Origin: Sialis fuliginosa | Lineage: Eukaryota > Arthropoda > Insecta > Megaloptera > Sialidae | DNA length: 64,000 nucleotides | Assembly: GCA_961205875.1 (NCBI GenBank) | Contig: OY540811.1 | Location: forward strand, 34,503,340-34,567,339 | Direction of reading: 5' to 3' | Shown here: piece by piece, positions 35,111-47,175 of the stretch | How positions within the stretch are numbered: the first letter of the stretch is position 1 | Layout of the letters: every line of letters starts with the position of its first letter | The notes under the pieces: generated by a model | Database searches by the model: none | Seen by the model: only the letters and a program-made list of their open reading frames with translations | What the model was told of the DNA's origin: nothing | Program-made: the position numbers and the translations under genes

Positions 35111-36230
35111 TCTATTTTTATCCAAAACTTGCGGTGCTAACTTCACACTCTAATTTGATTTTGTAATTTTTGTACAAAATATTTTCTTCTTTAAATTTAG
35201 AAAAATAACGCCAAAACCCAAACACCCCATCTACTGAAAAGTAGTTACGCCACTGACTCATAAGAAGTAAGTGCGTGTATGTGAAAACGTTAATTGTTTT
35301 AATATTAACATGTGTAATTTCATAGAACATGTTCCACTTATGATTTGTCTATTGTAATTGTGATTTATACAAATTAACTATAATATATGTTACATATGTA
35401 GTAAAAAGGCAAATATAGCGAAGCAGTTGTTCAAAAAATTATTCCGATTGAATTTTTTGTCGAGTAGGTTGGCGTGTCATTTTTTACGTGCACGAAATCT
35501 CGCAAATAAAAAATGATAATGTCTTCGTTGGTGTGCCAATCGAAGCGTCTTTCCGTGAATATGATTTGGAAGAAAGCATTTTTCGAAATTCAACCCCTAC
35601 GAGAGTAAAAAGGGGTGTAAAGTTTTTTTTGTCGGATTTACTTGAAACTTAGCATAAATATTCTACAATACAAATAATAAAAAATGTATTTCAGTATTTT
35701 TTTGTGTTATACATGCCTAAACAGCCATAGAAGGGGTGAAAGGCGAAAACCACCCTTAAAATTTGAAATTTAAATACTAATAAACAATTCTATAATTCAT
35801 GTTGCCTTAGAAACAAATGCAAATACATTTAAATTGTCAGATTAGTTATTATAAAAACAAATGCAATTTAATTCAAATTGTCAAATTAGTTATTCTAAAA
35901 ATGTGTGTTAAGTATATTATTGACATTAGGATATTAGAAAACTAATATTCATAATACAAAGGTGAGTTTTATTTCTGACCAATTTCATTAAAATTTTCAT
36001 GTACATATTAAAAAAATATTCACATAAATTTTAATGATATTATTTAAATATTAAGAAATCTAAAATTTATTTCCCAGACAATAATTCGATTGTTAAACCA
36101 AGAGCCAGACTGATTTAAGTTTACATTAAAATTTTCACAGCAATCAATTTTACAACTATCTATCTGACTACCAACATAATACCGCAATACTTTTCAGGCC
36201 CAGGGAAAATACCTTTTTAGAAAAAAAAAA
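35111..36230. other. Spacer with one repeat unit
   Basis: 35575-35700 matches the block at about 4330-4470 ('ttcaacccctacg' and 'aaaaaggggtgtaaa'). No gene is seen elsewhere. Confidence 0.45.
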
Positions 36231-36237
36231 TTAGGTA

Positions 36238-38608
36238 CAGGACGACAATAGTTGGAATCGCCGGCAAAAGGGATTAAAAAAAGGGGAAAAATAAATGCAG
36301 GTCGATTCGCGTGGCGGGGTGGGTGGGGGGTGAGTTTTAGGGGTTGAAAATGGTTTTTTGTGTTTTCCGGCGAAGTTTAACTTTTAATCGAAAAGTGATC
36401 AATAGATAAGTGATAGATAATTAAAAAACCTACAATTTTGATTCAGGGTATTTTTCAACATAACCTCAAATTTCACGAGATATGGGCAAAAACCGGGTTT
36501 TTGATTTTTTCAGTTTTTTGTCAAAAAAAAAATTTCATACACTTGTTATTTTGATAACTTGTATATTTTACGTTCTTACATAATCCTGATTTGCCCGAAA
36601 TTTGTAACTTGAATAGTTTTTGAGATATTAACAATTTCCAAAAAAAACGAATTTTTTTCAATCAAAAACTTTCACGAAAATTTTTTTGATTTTTGAACTT
36701 TTTCTGGTCCTATTTTGTTCGTATTGAATTAAACTTTAAGATTAAGAAGAAAAAAAAATACCCTTACATTTAAAAACTCTGTCAAAATTGTGAAAAACCA
36801 AAAATGACGATATCTGAAAAACGAAATTCTTCAATTATTGTTAATATTTCTGATTAATCGCTCGATATTGAGATAAAATACAATAATAAAATATATACTT
36901 ACAATAATAAATAGAAATGAAAGAAAAATAAAATGATTTTAGGTAAGTGCAGCTTAAACTAAAGGAAGTGGAATGCGATAAATAAATAATTTTTTCGTAA
37001 TATTTAAATCATAAATTATATTTGATATGATAAAAGTTAAAAACATTATTAATAAAGTATTTTTTTATCATAGATTTAAGAAATTTTGTTTATTTAACTT
37101 TTCTTTTTTTTAACATTGGCTCAGCTTCACCTGATTCAGAGGAACTGTCTTCTTCATCTTCTTCTGAATCTCCAATATCTTCATCTTCAATAGAATGATC
37201 TACATTTGCTGATGCTTCGTTGGCGATGTCCTCTGAATCACTTACGTCTCCATAGATTATATTTATTATATTTAGTAAAAAACTACTTTTGTAATGTTCA
37301 ATAAAGTTTTGAAATAATTTAAAGAAAGTTAAATTATTACGGACAACTAAAAGAGAACATGTAAATACAGTACAAAAAATCGTAACGTCACAAATTTTCC
37401 AATATAAAAAAAATATTGTTTGCTTATTGCATAACGCCACAGCAGCGAAAAATAATAATTTTTTTATCGAAATGGAAAAAAAATCATGGTATAAAATATT
37501 TCCGTAAGTCTTAGCTATGTAATTAACAAAAAATATTTGCTGCAGCACTTTAAGTATAGCTTTTTATTTCTTTGATAACATAAAAAAATAAATTTAACAC
37601 TTCATAAATTGACAGCCCAAAGTGGTCTTAAAATGATACTTACTGATATAACGATGGCCGTTACTTATTACTCCAACAAAAATATAAGTCAATTGTCGTC
37701 TGCCTATGCTACTCCGAAACGAGGTTTAGTTTTTAATAATTTAATTTTAAACTATACATGCTATACTACACCTGTATTGATTTTTATTATAATGTAAAAA
37801 AATTTCGAATTAAAAATAATGTACATTTTTATACATATATAAAAAGTAAACAACTGCTGCAAAAATATGAACATAATTTTAAAAGTTAAGTAATTTATTA
37901 AAACAATTAATGATGACATTCCATTAAACACTGTAAACTATTGATTCGTTATTAAAAGTATATTTTATTACTGTATTTTATCTCAATATCGAGCGAATAT
38001 TAACAATAATTGAAGAATTTCGTTTTTCAGATATCGTCATTTTTGGTTTTTCACAATTTTGACAGAGTTTTTAAATGTAAGGGTATTTTTTTTTCTTCTT
38101 AATCTTAAAGTTTAATTCAATACGAAAAAAATGGGACCAGAAAAAGTTCAAAAATCAAAAATTTTTTCGTGAAAGTTTTTGATTGAAAAAAATTCGTTTT
38201 TTTTGGAAATTGTTAATATCTCAAAAACTATTCAAGTTACAAATTTCGGGCAAATCAGGATTATGTAAGATCGTAAAATATACAAGTTATCAAAATAACA
38301 AGTGTATGAAATTTTTTTTTTTGACAAAAAACTGAAAAAATCAAAAACCCGGTTTTTTGCCCATATCTCGTGAAATTTGAGGTTATGTTGAAAAATACCC
38401 TGAATCAAAATTGTAGGTTTTTTAATTATCTATCACTTATCTATTGATCACTTTTCGATTAAAAGTTAAACTTCGCCGGAAAACACAAAAAAACATTTTC
38501 AACCTCTAAAACTCACCCCCCACCCACCACGCCACGCGAATCAACCTGCATTTATTTTTCCCCTTTTTTTAATCCCTTTTGCCGGCGATTCCAACTATTG
38601 TCGTCCTG
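36238..38608. mobile_element. CAGG-ended palindrome carrying a coding end
   Basis: The ends CAGGACGACAATAGTTGGAA and its complement are flanked by TA. Arms of about 620 bp (36238 to about 36870 and about 37985-38608) are nearly identical inverted copies. The 1.1-kb middle is not palindromic and contains a minus-strand coding segment. The flanks are themselves mirrored (TTAGGTA before, TACCTAA after). Confidence 0.82.
37090..37548 (-). CDS. Unrecognised acidic protein, C-terminal part
   Basis: The last 55 or so codons (37254-37090) look genuinely coding. They encode DVSDSEDIANEASANVD and then a long run of Asp, Glu and Ser, and end with the basic cluster LKKRKVK before TAA. Basic tails of this kind often act as nuclear-localisation signals, and an acidic stretch before one is common in chromatin and DNA-binding proteins. 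The upstream part of the open frame (from Met at 37548) is rich in Phe, Leu and Ile; it may be genuine (NNLTFFKLFQNFIEH) or intronic. A GTAAGT lies at the start of the acidic segment and could also be a donor. It sits between the inverted arms of a palindromic transposon, so it is probably transposon-encoded or captured. No family is recognised. Confidence 0.4.
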   Translation of the reverse strand: MLQQIFFVNYIAKTYGNILYHDFFSISIKKLLFFAAVALCNKQTIFFLYWKICDVTIFCTVFTCSLLVVRNNLTFFKLFQNFIEHYKSSFLLNIINIIYGDVSDSEDIANEASANVDHSIEDEDIGDSEEDEEDSSSESGEAEPMLKKRKVK

Positions 38609-38969
38609 TACCTAATTTTTCGATTATTTCACTCAAAAAAATCGTATTTGCACTGGACATCTTCAATTAAAAAAAAAAAGGTTATTGCAAATATATACTT
38701 TTAAAAATATCGATCTTGTCTATAAATTAATAACGAATTAAAAATCCAACAATGTAATATATCTAAATCAATAAATTGTCATCGTATAGTCCGGAAAAAA
38801 ATTCTATGAACTAAAAGAACTAGAAGAACGAACTAGTTCATTAAAGACCACTGAACTATAGGGAGCGCTCTCTGTCATGAACTAAAATGTCCAACTCTAA
38901 AATACATATTTTTAGTTAATTTTATGTGAAATCGTTTGATATTCGTTTGATAGTGTTTGATAGTCTAAT

Positions 38970-39187
38970 TACTGGAAAAACGGAGAAACTGTGGTTTCCT
39001 AGTCACTTAAACTAAAAATATACACCTTAACCACAATAAAACAATGTCACTCGACACGTGTTTCGACTTCACAAGAAGTCCTCATCTGGAACTGTTAGGG
39101 ATCCTGATGAGGACTTCTTTTGAAGTCGAAACACGTGTCGAGTGACATTGTTTTATTGTGGTTAAGGTGTATATTTTTAATGTAAGT
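38970..39187. mobile_element. Snapback element with 11-bp duplication
   Basis: A near-perfect hairpin (about 39009-39180) has arms containing CTCGACACGTGTTTCGACTT. It lies within a 218-bp insertion bounded by the direct repeat GATAGTCTAAT (38959-38969 and 39188-39198). A nearby paralogous stretch (about 39465-39545) has one copy of the repeat and no insertion. Confidence 0.75.
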
Positions 39188-39317
39188 GATAGTCTAATAT
39201 TATCGTTTGATAATTATTACATTAATTAGTATTAATTAAATAAATTATATGAAAAAGTTAGCCCCCCCCCCACATTTGATTATTATGTTTATTTTGGGTA
39301 TACAAGATTCCTTTTTT

Positions 39318-39672
39318 TTTTTAAATGTTTGAGAGTACAAGCTTATCGTTTGATAGTTGTTACCTTCGCAGATTTTTAACATTTTTGTTAAACAACAATT
39401 AATTTTTTTAATTTCCCGCGTTCTCGTTTTTAAAAATGCATGTTTTCAGTTAATTTTTAATGAAATCGTTTGATATTCGTTTGATAGTGTTTGATAGTCT
39501 AATATTGTCGTTTGATAGTTATTACTTTAATTAGAATTAATGGCTACAATTTAAAAAAAAACGGAACGCGGGAAATTTGAATATTTAATTGTTGTTTAAA
39601 AAATATTAAAAAATCTGCGAAAGTAAAAACTATCAAACGATAGTCTTGTACTATCAAACATTTTTAAATAAA
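39318..39672. mobile_element. Foldback with GTTTGATAGT arms
   Basis: 'aaatgtttga(g/t)agtac' and 'atcgtttgatagtt(g/t)tta' at 39318-39365 are mirrored at 39628-39672. 'cccgcgttc' and 'acaacaattaa' are mirrored further in. The region 38929-38970 plus 39188-39250 is a direct repeat of 39465-39545. Confidence 0.65.
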
Positions 39673-39689
39673 AATCTAGAGTATTAGTA

Positions 39690-41682
39690 CGTCTGGTACG
39701 CAAAAAAACCCTGCACTTTTTGATTGGGGTATGACACTTTCTGTGCTCATAGATAAGGTCAAAAGAATAATTTTCAGATAGGGAGCCACTTTAAAATTCG
39801 TGTAGAACACCATTATATCGGCTATTAAAGATGGCCCCCACCGTTTTTATTAAATTGACTGTATCTCAGCTCCTAGTCATCTGATTTCAATTTTCTTTTG
39901 TTTGTTTTAAAGTTCTTATTGAGTAGATTATTTTTTGTCATTATTCATTTTTCTCTAAATCTTAAGGGTTCCCTACAATTTTGAAAATCTGAAAATGTTA
40001 CTTTTTTTACGAACTTAATTTTTATATAACTTTTTTATTGTGCCCAATATCATTTTTTTACATCATACAAAAAAGAAAGACATTTTTTTCTGCGTTCCAT
40101 TGATAACAAGATAATACTGTTTTAATTAACAACTTCTTTGGAAAAAGTGTGTTAAACTAAGAAAAATTGACTATTTTTGGATCATTCCATGTCAAGTTTA
40201 CCTTTTATCATATGAAATTTTATGTTGGGATCAATTTTCTCATATGGTATAGCTATAAAATTGAAAAATCTGTCATGGATGTGACTGAACTTTCTTATAC
40301 AATAAAAAAATGTACGTGTATCTACTAATATAAAACAAATAATTTTGGCTTACTGATGACAGATATAAAAAAATTAATAGAACATAAAGTATAGATAATA
40401 ACGTTCTCTACATTTTTTGTTATTAACATTTCATTCTGTCATGAACTTGTTCAAAAAAAATGGAAAAAAAAAAATTAAATAAAAAAGATTTTTTTTTTAA
40501 TTAGTAAGAGATACAAAAAAATTAATGGAACATAAACTATAGAAAATAACGTTCTCTACATTTTTTGTTATAAACATTTCATTCTGTCATGAACTTGTTA
40601 AAAAAAAAATGGAAAAAATAAAAAATTAAATAAAAAAGATTTTTTTTTAATTGGTAAAAGATACAAAAAAATTAATGGAACATAAACTATAGAAAATAAC
40701 GTACTCTACAACTTTTATTTCAATAATTTATTTCTGCTTTAAACCATTTCGAATATAATTGAAAAAAACGATTATAACCTCAAAAAAATTTTTTGAGAGG
40801 AATTGAACGTAACATAAATTATAAACAATAATATTATAAGTAAATTATTATTTAAACATTTTCTTCCAACACGTACCGTTTCAGAAATATTTCGAATAAT
40901 TACAAAAATTACAAGAGTAAATATCCGTTTCCGGTTTTAAAAACATCTAGTTTTCTTTTTTAAAACAAATTAATCCTTAATATAAAATTTTACCCCTCTA
41001 TGTACTGCCATTTTTGAGTTCCAGCGTTTACAGACAAACAGATACACACACAGACAGACAGACAGACATGATGATAAAAATAGTCAGAATTGATTCAGGG
41101 AAGGTATAAATGGACATTTCCATCAAAATCTCGAATCCGAGAAACCAATACAGGTAAACTTGACTTGGAATGATCCAAAAATAATCTATTTTTCTTAGTT
41201 TAACACGCTATTTCCAAAGAAGTTGTTAAGTAAAACAGTATTATCTAGTTATCAATGGAATGCAGAAAAAAATGTCTTTCTTTTTTATATGAGGTAAAAA
41301 AATGATATTGGGCACAATAAAAAAGTTATATAACAATTAAGTTTGTAAGAAAAGTGAAATCTTCAGATTTCGGAAAATTGTGGGGAACCCTTAAAATTTA
41401 GAGAAAAATGAATAATGATAAAAAAGATTTTTTTTAATAAGAACTTTAAAATAAACAAAATATAATTGAAATCAGATGATTAGGAGCTGAGATACAGCCA
41501 ATTTAATAAAAACCGTGGGGGCCATCTTTAATAGCCGATATAACAGTGTTCTACACGGATTTTAAAGTGGCTCCCTATCTGAAAATCTTTCATTTGACCT
41601 TATATATGACCACAGAAAGTGGCATACCCCAATCAAAAAGTGCAGCGTTTTGGCTTTATTTGCCACGAACCAGACGTACTAT
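39690..41682. mobile_element. Palindrome with TTTCTTATAC repeat in its loop
   Basis: Arms of about 510 bp (39690-40203 and 41151-41682) share AGTACGTCTGGT, 'gcactttttgattggggtat', 'gggagccactttaaaa' and 'ggatcattcca' in inverted order. The loop of about 950 bp holds a diverged TTTCTTATAC-family copy (40262-41130). That copy has a CAGACAGACAGACAGACATG run and three tandem units of about 148 bp (40362-40730). Confidence 0.75.
40362..40730. repeat. Tandem units of about 148 bp
   Basis: 'aaaaaaattaat(a/g)gaacataaa' starts units at about 40366, 40515 and 40666. Each is followed by 'aataacgt(t/a)ctctac'. The third unit is partial. Confidence 0.75.
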
Positions 41683-42364
41683 ATAGAAGAACCTTAAGTT
41701 TAAAATTTCATTTCTGTAAGTCTCACCGTTGCGTTCACAGACAGACACACACACAGCCGTCATTGAAATAATGATCGTACGTAATGATCGTACCCTCAAA
41801 ACGTGTAATTCCGTTGAAATCTCGAGTTAGAATTTTTTCATGATCACTATACTTTATTATACCTACAGTAAATTTCATGTATGTATAAAAAAGTAAAATG
41901 TACAGAAAAAATACGTAGCAAAATTGGTATTATTAAAAAATAATTTTAATCAAGTAGCAGCATAAGAAATGAACTCGCAAATAAATTACACAAAAACGCA
42001 ATTTGTAATCGGATTGTAGAAAGAGTGCGAACGAAGGGTCAGTGAATGCGAAAACTTAGCGATACATAATTGAAATACTACGTGGAGGACAAGAATAGTC
42101 CGGAATATTATACAGAAGTTGAAATGTATAAACTTATTCACATATTACATTACGATATATGCTATATTATTAGGTTTCTGTCATAGGCGTCGACTTCAGG
42201 GTGGGCGACTCCTGTGAATCTTAGGTTGTTGCAAAAATAATGCACGATTTTTATTATGAACTTTAAACTTATATATTTCAAAATATAATTAAGCTATTAA
42301 CCTTGCTCATATTCGAAATTAAAAGTAAAGTAAAATGATTTCACTATCACGATTAACTATTAAC
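41683..42364. other. Spacer with remnant of TTTCTTATAC-type repeat
   Basis: 41700-41890 has a CAGACAGACACACACACAG run and a 'tatacctacagtaaatttca' end resembling that family. The rest is unrecognised. Confidence 0.4.
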
Positions 42365-43011
42365 GATAAATATTAAATACCAAGGTTTACATACATAGTC
42401 TTTATAGCTCCTTGACCAATCAGCGTTGGCGCGGGATTTGAAGTCACCACGAAGACGTATTCAAATTATAAATGTATACTTAATAGAATATCAATTACAA
42501 AAAAATCCTTCATTTATTCTTGTTTTCGTATTTTTTGATATTTTAACAACACATACAATCAAAGAAGTACATACATACAAATTCGACATTGCAAAATCAT
42601 AGAAAGCTGTCAAAAACCACAGAACGTATTGCCAACTTAAGAATAGTAAAAAATGACACTTCCCGAATAGACAAAAATTTTTTCATGATTTTGCAATGTC
42701 GAATTTGTACTTCTTTGATTGTATATGTTGTTAAAATATCAAAAAATACGAAGACAAGAATAAAAATTTTATTTTTTTATATTTAATTTTAAATTTTAAA
42801 TTTTAAATTTTTAATTTTAAATTTTATATTTGATATTCTATTATACATTTATAACATTTGAATACATCTTCGTGGTGATGTCAATTCCCGCGCCAACGCT
42901 GATTGGTCAAGGATCTATACATAACTTTGTGGGAGCCCCTCTCGACTTAGAATAAACGCGACTTTCTCGTGTCAAACGATTCAGAAGGTTTAAAATAAAT
43001 GAATCTCGACT
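42365..43011. mobile_element. CAGTCGGGACTCG foldback, 5'-truncated copy
   Basis: It shares 'aaataccaaggt(t/c)tacatac', the CCTTGACCAATCAGCGTTGG arm and the right end with the intact copy at 28290-28848, but the left terminus is missing. An (AATTTTAA)n low-complexity expansion lies at about 42785-42830. Confidence 0.75.
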
Positions 43012-43336
43012 GTATCAGGTATTTCAGAACAGCTGACTGATTTTTATTTTCCATTATTCTCTGTAAAATAACATTATTTGTCTATTTGTGTGACTTATTA
43101 ACTAATAATTTTATTTGTTAAAGCTATTTTTATAAGCTGTTTTATAATAATTAAAACATTTGAAATATTTTTGATCGAATTAAATCAATTACAACCCTTC
43201 ATCTGTGAAGGGAGGTGAAATATTGAAGGTTCAAAATTTTATGTTAATAAGTTTATCTTTTTTATGTCAATATATTTAATTCAGGGTTGAGGCATGAAAG
43301 GTTAAAATTCTTATTAAAATATATGGCGTTTATATA
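43012..43336. other. AT-rich spacer
   Basis: Nothing is recognised. Confidence 0.4.
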
Positions 43337-43338
43337 TA

Positions 43339-44463
43339 CAGGATGGTCCGGTTTAGGATACAGATATTTTAGGAGCTGATTCTCTGGCTCATTGTGAGTA
43401 AAAAATTGCACGGAAAAAGGTGATCTATCTTCAACACCCTCTGAGCTACAGGTTGTAGAAAAACTTCCTTTAGAGTAGTATTTACAAACAAAGATTATCT
43501 CATAACTTCCAAAGTAACGTAACTAGAGCAACCACAATGAGTCAGTTTCATAGATAATTAAGTAACATTTTCAGTATTACCGTTATTGCTAGCCATGTTT
43601 CCAGTTCAGAGTTATTGCTCATCAAAGTAAAAAAAAAGTTTTTATATTTTTTGAAATTTTTTATGAAAATGACATTTTCCTCTAAAAGTACCTTGTGGTG
43701 TTTTTTTTTATCATTATTTTGGTGCGTTATAATGTTACGTACAAATTCACCATACAAAGTTTAGACCTGGGTCTTACAGTTTTCCAGTTATAAATTTATC
43801 TTAATTAACCCCAAAGTGACTAATTTGCTACCTACCCTATTAAATGAAACAGTCATACAATTTTGTTGTTATAATTACATGAACAAGATCATCCTTTGCA
43901 CAGGAAAAGATGTTACACTGTCCAATGTGTATGAAAAAATGTTTGAAAAGTATTGTATCACGTTCTTCACGATCGACTCACTGAAAAAATGTAAAAATCT
44001 TACTTATTCTGGGATAAATGTACATAATAAGTTTTTTTAACAAAAATAGTCAGTTCAGGTAGGTTTTTTGAAAGGGTTTCAAATAGAGCAGTTTTTAAAA
44101 GCATATGAATATCTGTAAGTGTGCTAGATTTTATAAAATAATTTTTTAAAGAAATAATTTTATCAAAGTTTTTCAATGTTAAACTGCAGCCATTTTTTAT
44201 TTTTGCTATTCATAAATTCTATTTTAATCTGATAGTGTTACAAAAAACAATTAAGCAATAATCATGTTTAAAAAATAAAGGCTCATTAACATTTAAACTT
44301 TTGCGATTAACATATATAAATCTTGGTTTTTTCAAAAATTTACTAAAATGGCCGATATAAAAAAACTGTTGCACTTACAAGTATATAGGTATATTTACTT
44401 AAATTCCTTCCAAATGACTCATTCTTCCTTCAAAATATTTGTATCCCCGAACTAAACATCCTG
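43339..44463. mobile_element. CAGG-ended element with GGATGGTCCGG ends
   Basis: The left end CAGGATGGTCCGGTTTAGGA and right end 'ccgaactaaacatcctg' are inverted and flanked by TA. The internal blocks 'aggagctgattctctggctc', 'gttacgtacaaattcacca' and 'ctaccctattaaatgaaac' recur at 58430-59090. No protein is recognised. Confidence 0.75.
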
Positions 44464-44465
44464 TA

Positions 44466-45530
44466 TATGATTATTCATATGTATAATGCATAAAATATGT
44501 CATCATAAGCGAGATAAATAATTCTTAGTGGGTTTGTTACATTTATTAGCTCCATTTCTATTTCTGTGCAAAGTTAATTCATGAGTCATCATAATTTAAT
44601 ATTAACTATTTAATGTTGTTCTAACATAACCCAACAAACTATCCATGTATTAAGTTCTTCATGTTTTACTTTAAAGATAATATTTATTGATTTTTAAGCA
44701 ATATTCTTATTAATCACAGACTTCAAAAATAGAGGTTCTCAATTCGACACGTACCTATGTTGGCGCAATTCACACATAATTTAGTATTGTTTTCGAGTCA
44801 CAAGATTTTCATATGGAGCACAAAGTTGACTGTGGCATATATGAACGTGTTTTGTACTCTACAACGATATATCACTTGTAGGGTAAAGCAAAAAATAAAT
44901 AACAAAAAATGAGTTTTTCAAAGAAAATATTATGCTTTATTATTGATGTTTATAACATTATGAATTAGTCGGAATTCCGGCCGGAACAGGAATATTTTTC
45001 AAAAAAATTTATTTTAATTAATAATAATAATTAAAACAATATATGTTTGCTTTATACATAGATTATACTTTTAAATTAATATACCTACATTATATTATAA
45101 AAAAAATATTTTTTACAAATCTTGTAATTTTTACAGCTTCGTAAGATCGATTGATTTAAATTGTTTGTATATCGTACAATAATCTTCTTGATCGAATCTA
45201 ATTACATGTCTAGTGTCAAATCATAAATGTGATAAATCACAAACAGCATTTACACATATTCACAATAGAGAAGGTTATATAAATTTTTACAGATAAAAAG
45301 AATGCCTACTACTCGAAATGAAATCACCAATAGTAAATTTATGATAAACAATACTACATTATCTTAATATTATTAGCTAAGTACAGATTAGTATGCATCA
45401 GTCTATTCTCGAAGGTAGGAAATGTTTTTGAAGAAAGCATAATATGTAGGGCTAGAGTATTATTAAAAAATTTCAGAACAAGTACATTTTTACACCATAA
45501 CAATTGGAAATTTTGGAAAATCTTTGATAT
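44466..45530. other. AT-rich spacer or intron
   Basis: No gene or defined repeat is seen. Confidence 0.4.
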
Positions 45531-45531
45531 A

Positions 45532-45735
45532 CAGGGAGAGTCATATCAGGTGGAACAAACAGTTTATTGAGAAAAAAAATTCAAACAAAAAAGTTCATAT
45601 GAACATGTGTCCGGAAACTATTCGTGAGGGAACTACAGACTCTCAAGGATTTTGTCTCAAATTATTTTTTATTTAATATTTTGAGAACCCATTGTGATAC
45701 AGTAATTATATTTGATACCCGATTAATAGTTTTAA
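45532..45735 (+). mobile_element. Single end of the CAGG(TGAGTCATATC) family
   Basis: CAGGGAGAGTCATATCAGGT and about 180 following bases match the left arm of the elements at 14505 and 53086. The mirrored arm is absent. It lies 120 bp upstream of the Ig exon. Confidence 0.75.
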
Positions 45736-45854
45736 ACCCATTTTTACAATACTTGAAATCGCTACATTTCATTGTTCATTACCAATCTCCCAAAAAGCCC
45801 TGCTAATTTTTTTAACATGTTTCTTATTCTGCATCACATCTAATTCTATTTCAG

Positions 45855-46025
45855 GTGACATGATTGTATCTAGCAACAAACACGACGTCCAGACATCGAG
45901 CCGTTCCCTGTTCGAGGTGAAGATGACGCTCATCATCCGCGGCATGCAGCCTGATGACGTGGGGAGCTACAAATGCGTCGCCAAGAACTCGCTCGGCGAA
46001 GTTGACAGCTACATACGGTTGTACG
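45855..46025 (+). CDS. Ig-domain exon, DIP/lachesin-like adhesion protein
   Basis: This internal exon lies between an acceptor (CTATTTCAG, ending 45854) and a GTAAGT donor (46026). Both junctions are phase 1, giving 57 residues. It encodes the second half of an I-set Ig domain. Visible blocks are EVKMTLIIRG and the hallmark D-x-G-x-Y-x-C in QPDDVGSYKCVAKNSLGE, with the second Cys of the Ig disulfide, then YIRLY. The VAKNSLGE and IRLY pattern is characteristic of the third Ig domain in insect DIP and lachesin proteins, cell-surface molecules used in neuronal recognition and adhesion. The first half of the domain must be on an upstream exon not visible here. The exon is much GC-richer than the surrounding introns. 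I cannot choose between DIP and lachesin subfamilies. Confidence 0.9.
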
Positions 46026-47175
46026 GTAAGTGTTTACTAAACTTGTACCATATCACATTGTTGCTAGATCTGCAAATAGGTATTTGTAATGTTTAGATAA
46101 TAAGATAAAGCAGTGTTTCTCAACATACATATATTTAAGCTAGTTAAGAAACAAAAAATGAGGTAAATTGCTTTATTATGTTTGTTAGTAATAATGCCAC
46201 TAATAGTATTTATATTTTAATTATAGCCTTGTTATCTCTTTATATGCTAAAAATTTTTTTTTTATATAACAGTTAGTTATTAGAACAGTAACAAATAAAA
46301 ATTATTTAAAATGTATTCATTAGCGAGTGTCAAAAAAAGCATTTTTTTTCGTTTTCATTACGAATTATGACCTAAAATAAATCATTGCCGAAGGATAACC
46401 TGTAGTTCAATTTAAAGAGAAGCCGCAAAGGGGGATCCCGTTTCCTATGTAAATAACATTGAAAAATTATTCTTTAGTATTAAAGTTGGTATTACTGATT
46501 CATGATAATGGATAAAAAAAATTAAAGATGTCATTTTCTAGAGAATAAAATTATTTTCTAATAATGCCAGTTGTCGGCTAAATTATTCTTTTTATACATA
46601 TATTGCTATTTAATTGATAATTATAGAATTTTGACGTTTAAATGCTGATTTTTGTAAAAAAAATATTTAACACGCTGATAAGTTTCAACTTATTACATTA
46701 CTTTTCTAGACTATTTTTATAGAGAATTAAATTTCCCATAGAATTAGCATTTAACTTATTTTTATAAAAACAATAGTTTAGTTGTGAGAGCCTTTTAGAC
46801 GTTCATTTTAGCAAATAAATCACTTAGAATATATGTAGGTAACTTTTGATACGTTGAATTGTTGGTCATGACTTTTCGTAGACACTTTTGTAGTTTTATC
46901 TTCTACAAAATGATTTCCTTAAAAAAATTTCAACAGTTATCATGAATCAGTAATACCAACTTTAGTATTAAAGAATCATTTCCCCATGTTATTTAAATGG
47001 GAAACGGGACCCCTTTGCGGCACCTCTTAAAATTTAACTACAAGATAAACATTTGGCAATAATTTATTTTAGGTCATAAACTAACTTATTTCGTAACTAG
47101 AGCTAATTTTCATTTTTTGACACACCCTAGTATTCATATCAATTTGGATTTGAAATAATGAATCTATATTAACAG
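46026..47175 (+). other. Last intron, containing a hAT-type MITE
   Basis: The intron of 1150 bp begins GTAAGT and ends TTAACAG. A MITE at 46321-47129 occupies most of it, so the pre-insertion intron would be about 330 bp. Confidence 0.85.
46321..47129. mobile_element. hAT-type MITE in intron, 8-bp duplication
   Basis: The ends TAGCGAGTGTCAAAAAA and, inverted, TAGGGTGTGTCAAAAAA are flanked by exact GTATTCAT (46313-46320 and 47130-47137). The arms stay mirrored for about 180 bp ('cctaaaataaat', 'gggaaacggga(t/c)cc'-type blocks, 'atgaatcagtaatacca'). TAGNG ends and the 8-bp duplication fit hAT. It is non-coding. Confidence 0.88.

Noticed and set aside
37609..37797. Plus-strand open frame of 62 residues inside the 36.2-kb element
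   Set aside because: No recognisable domain. The minus strand across the same place is also open, and neither reading is convincing.
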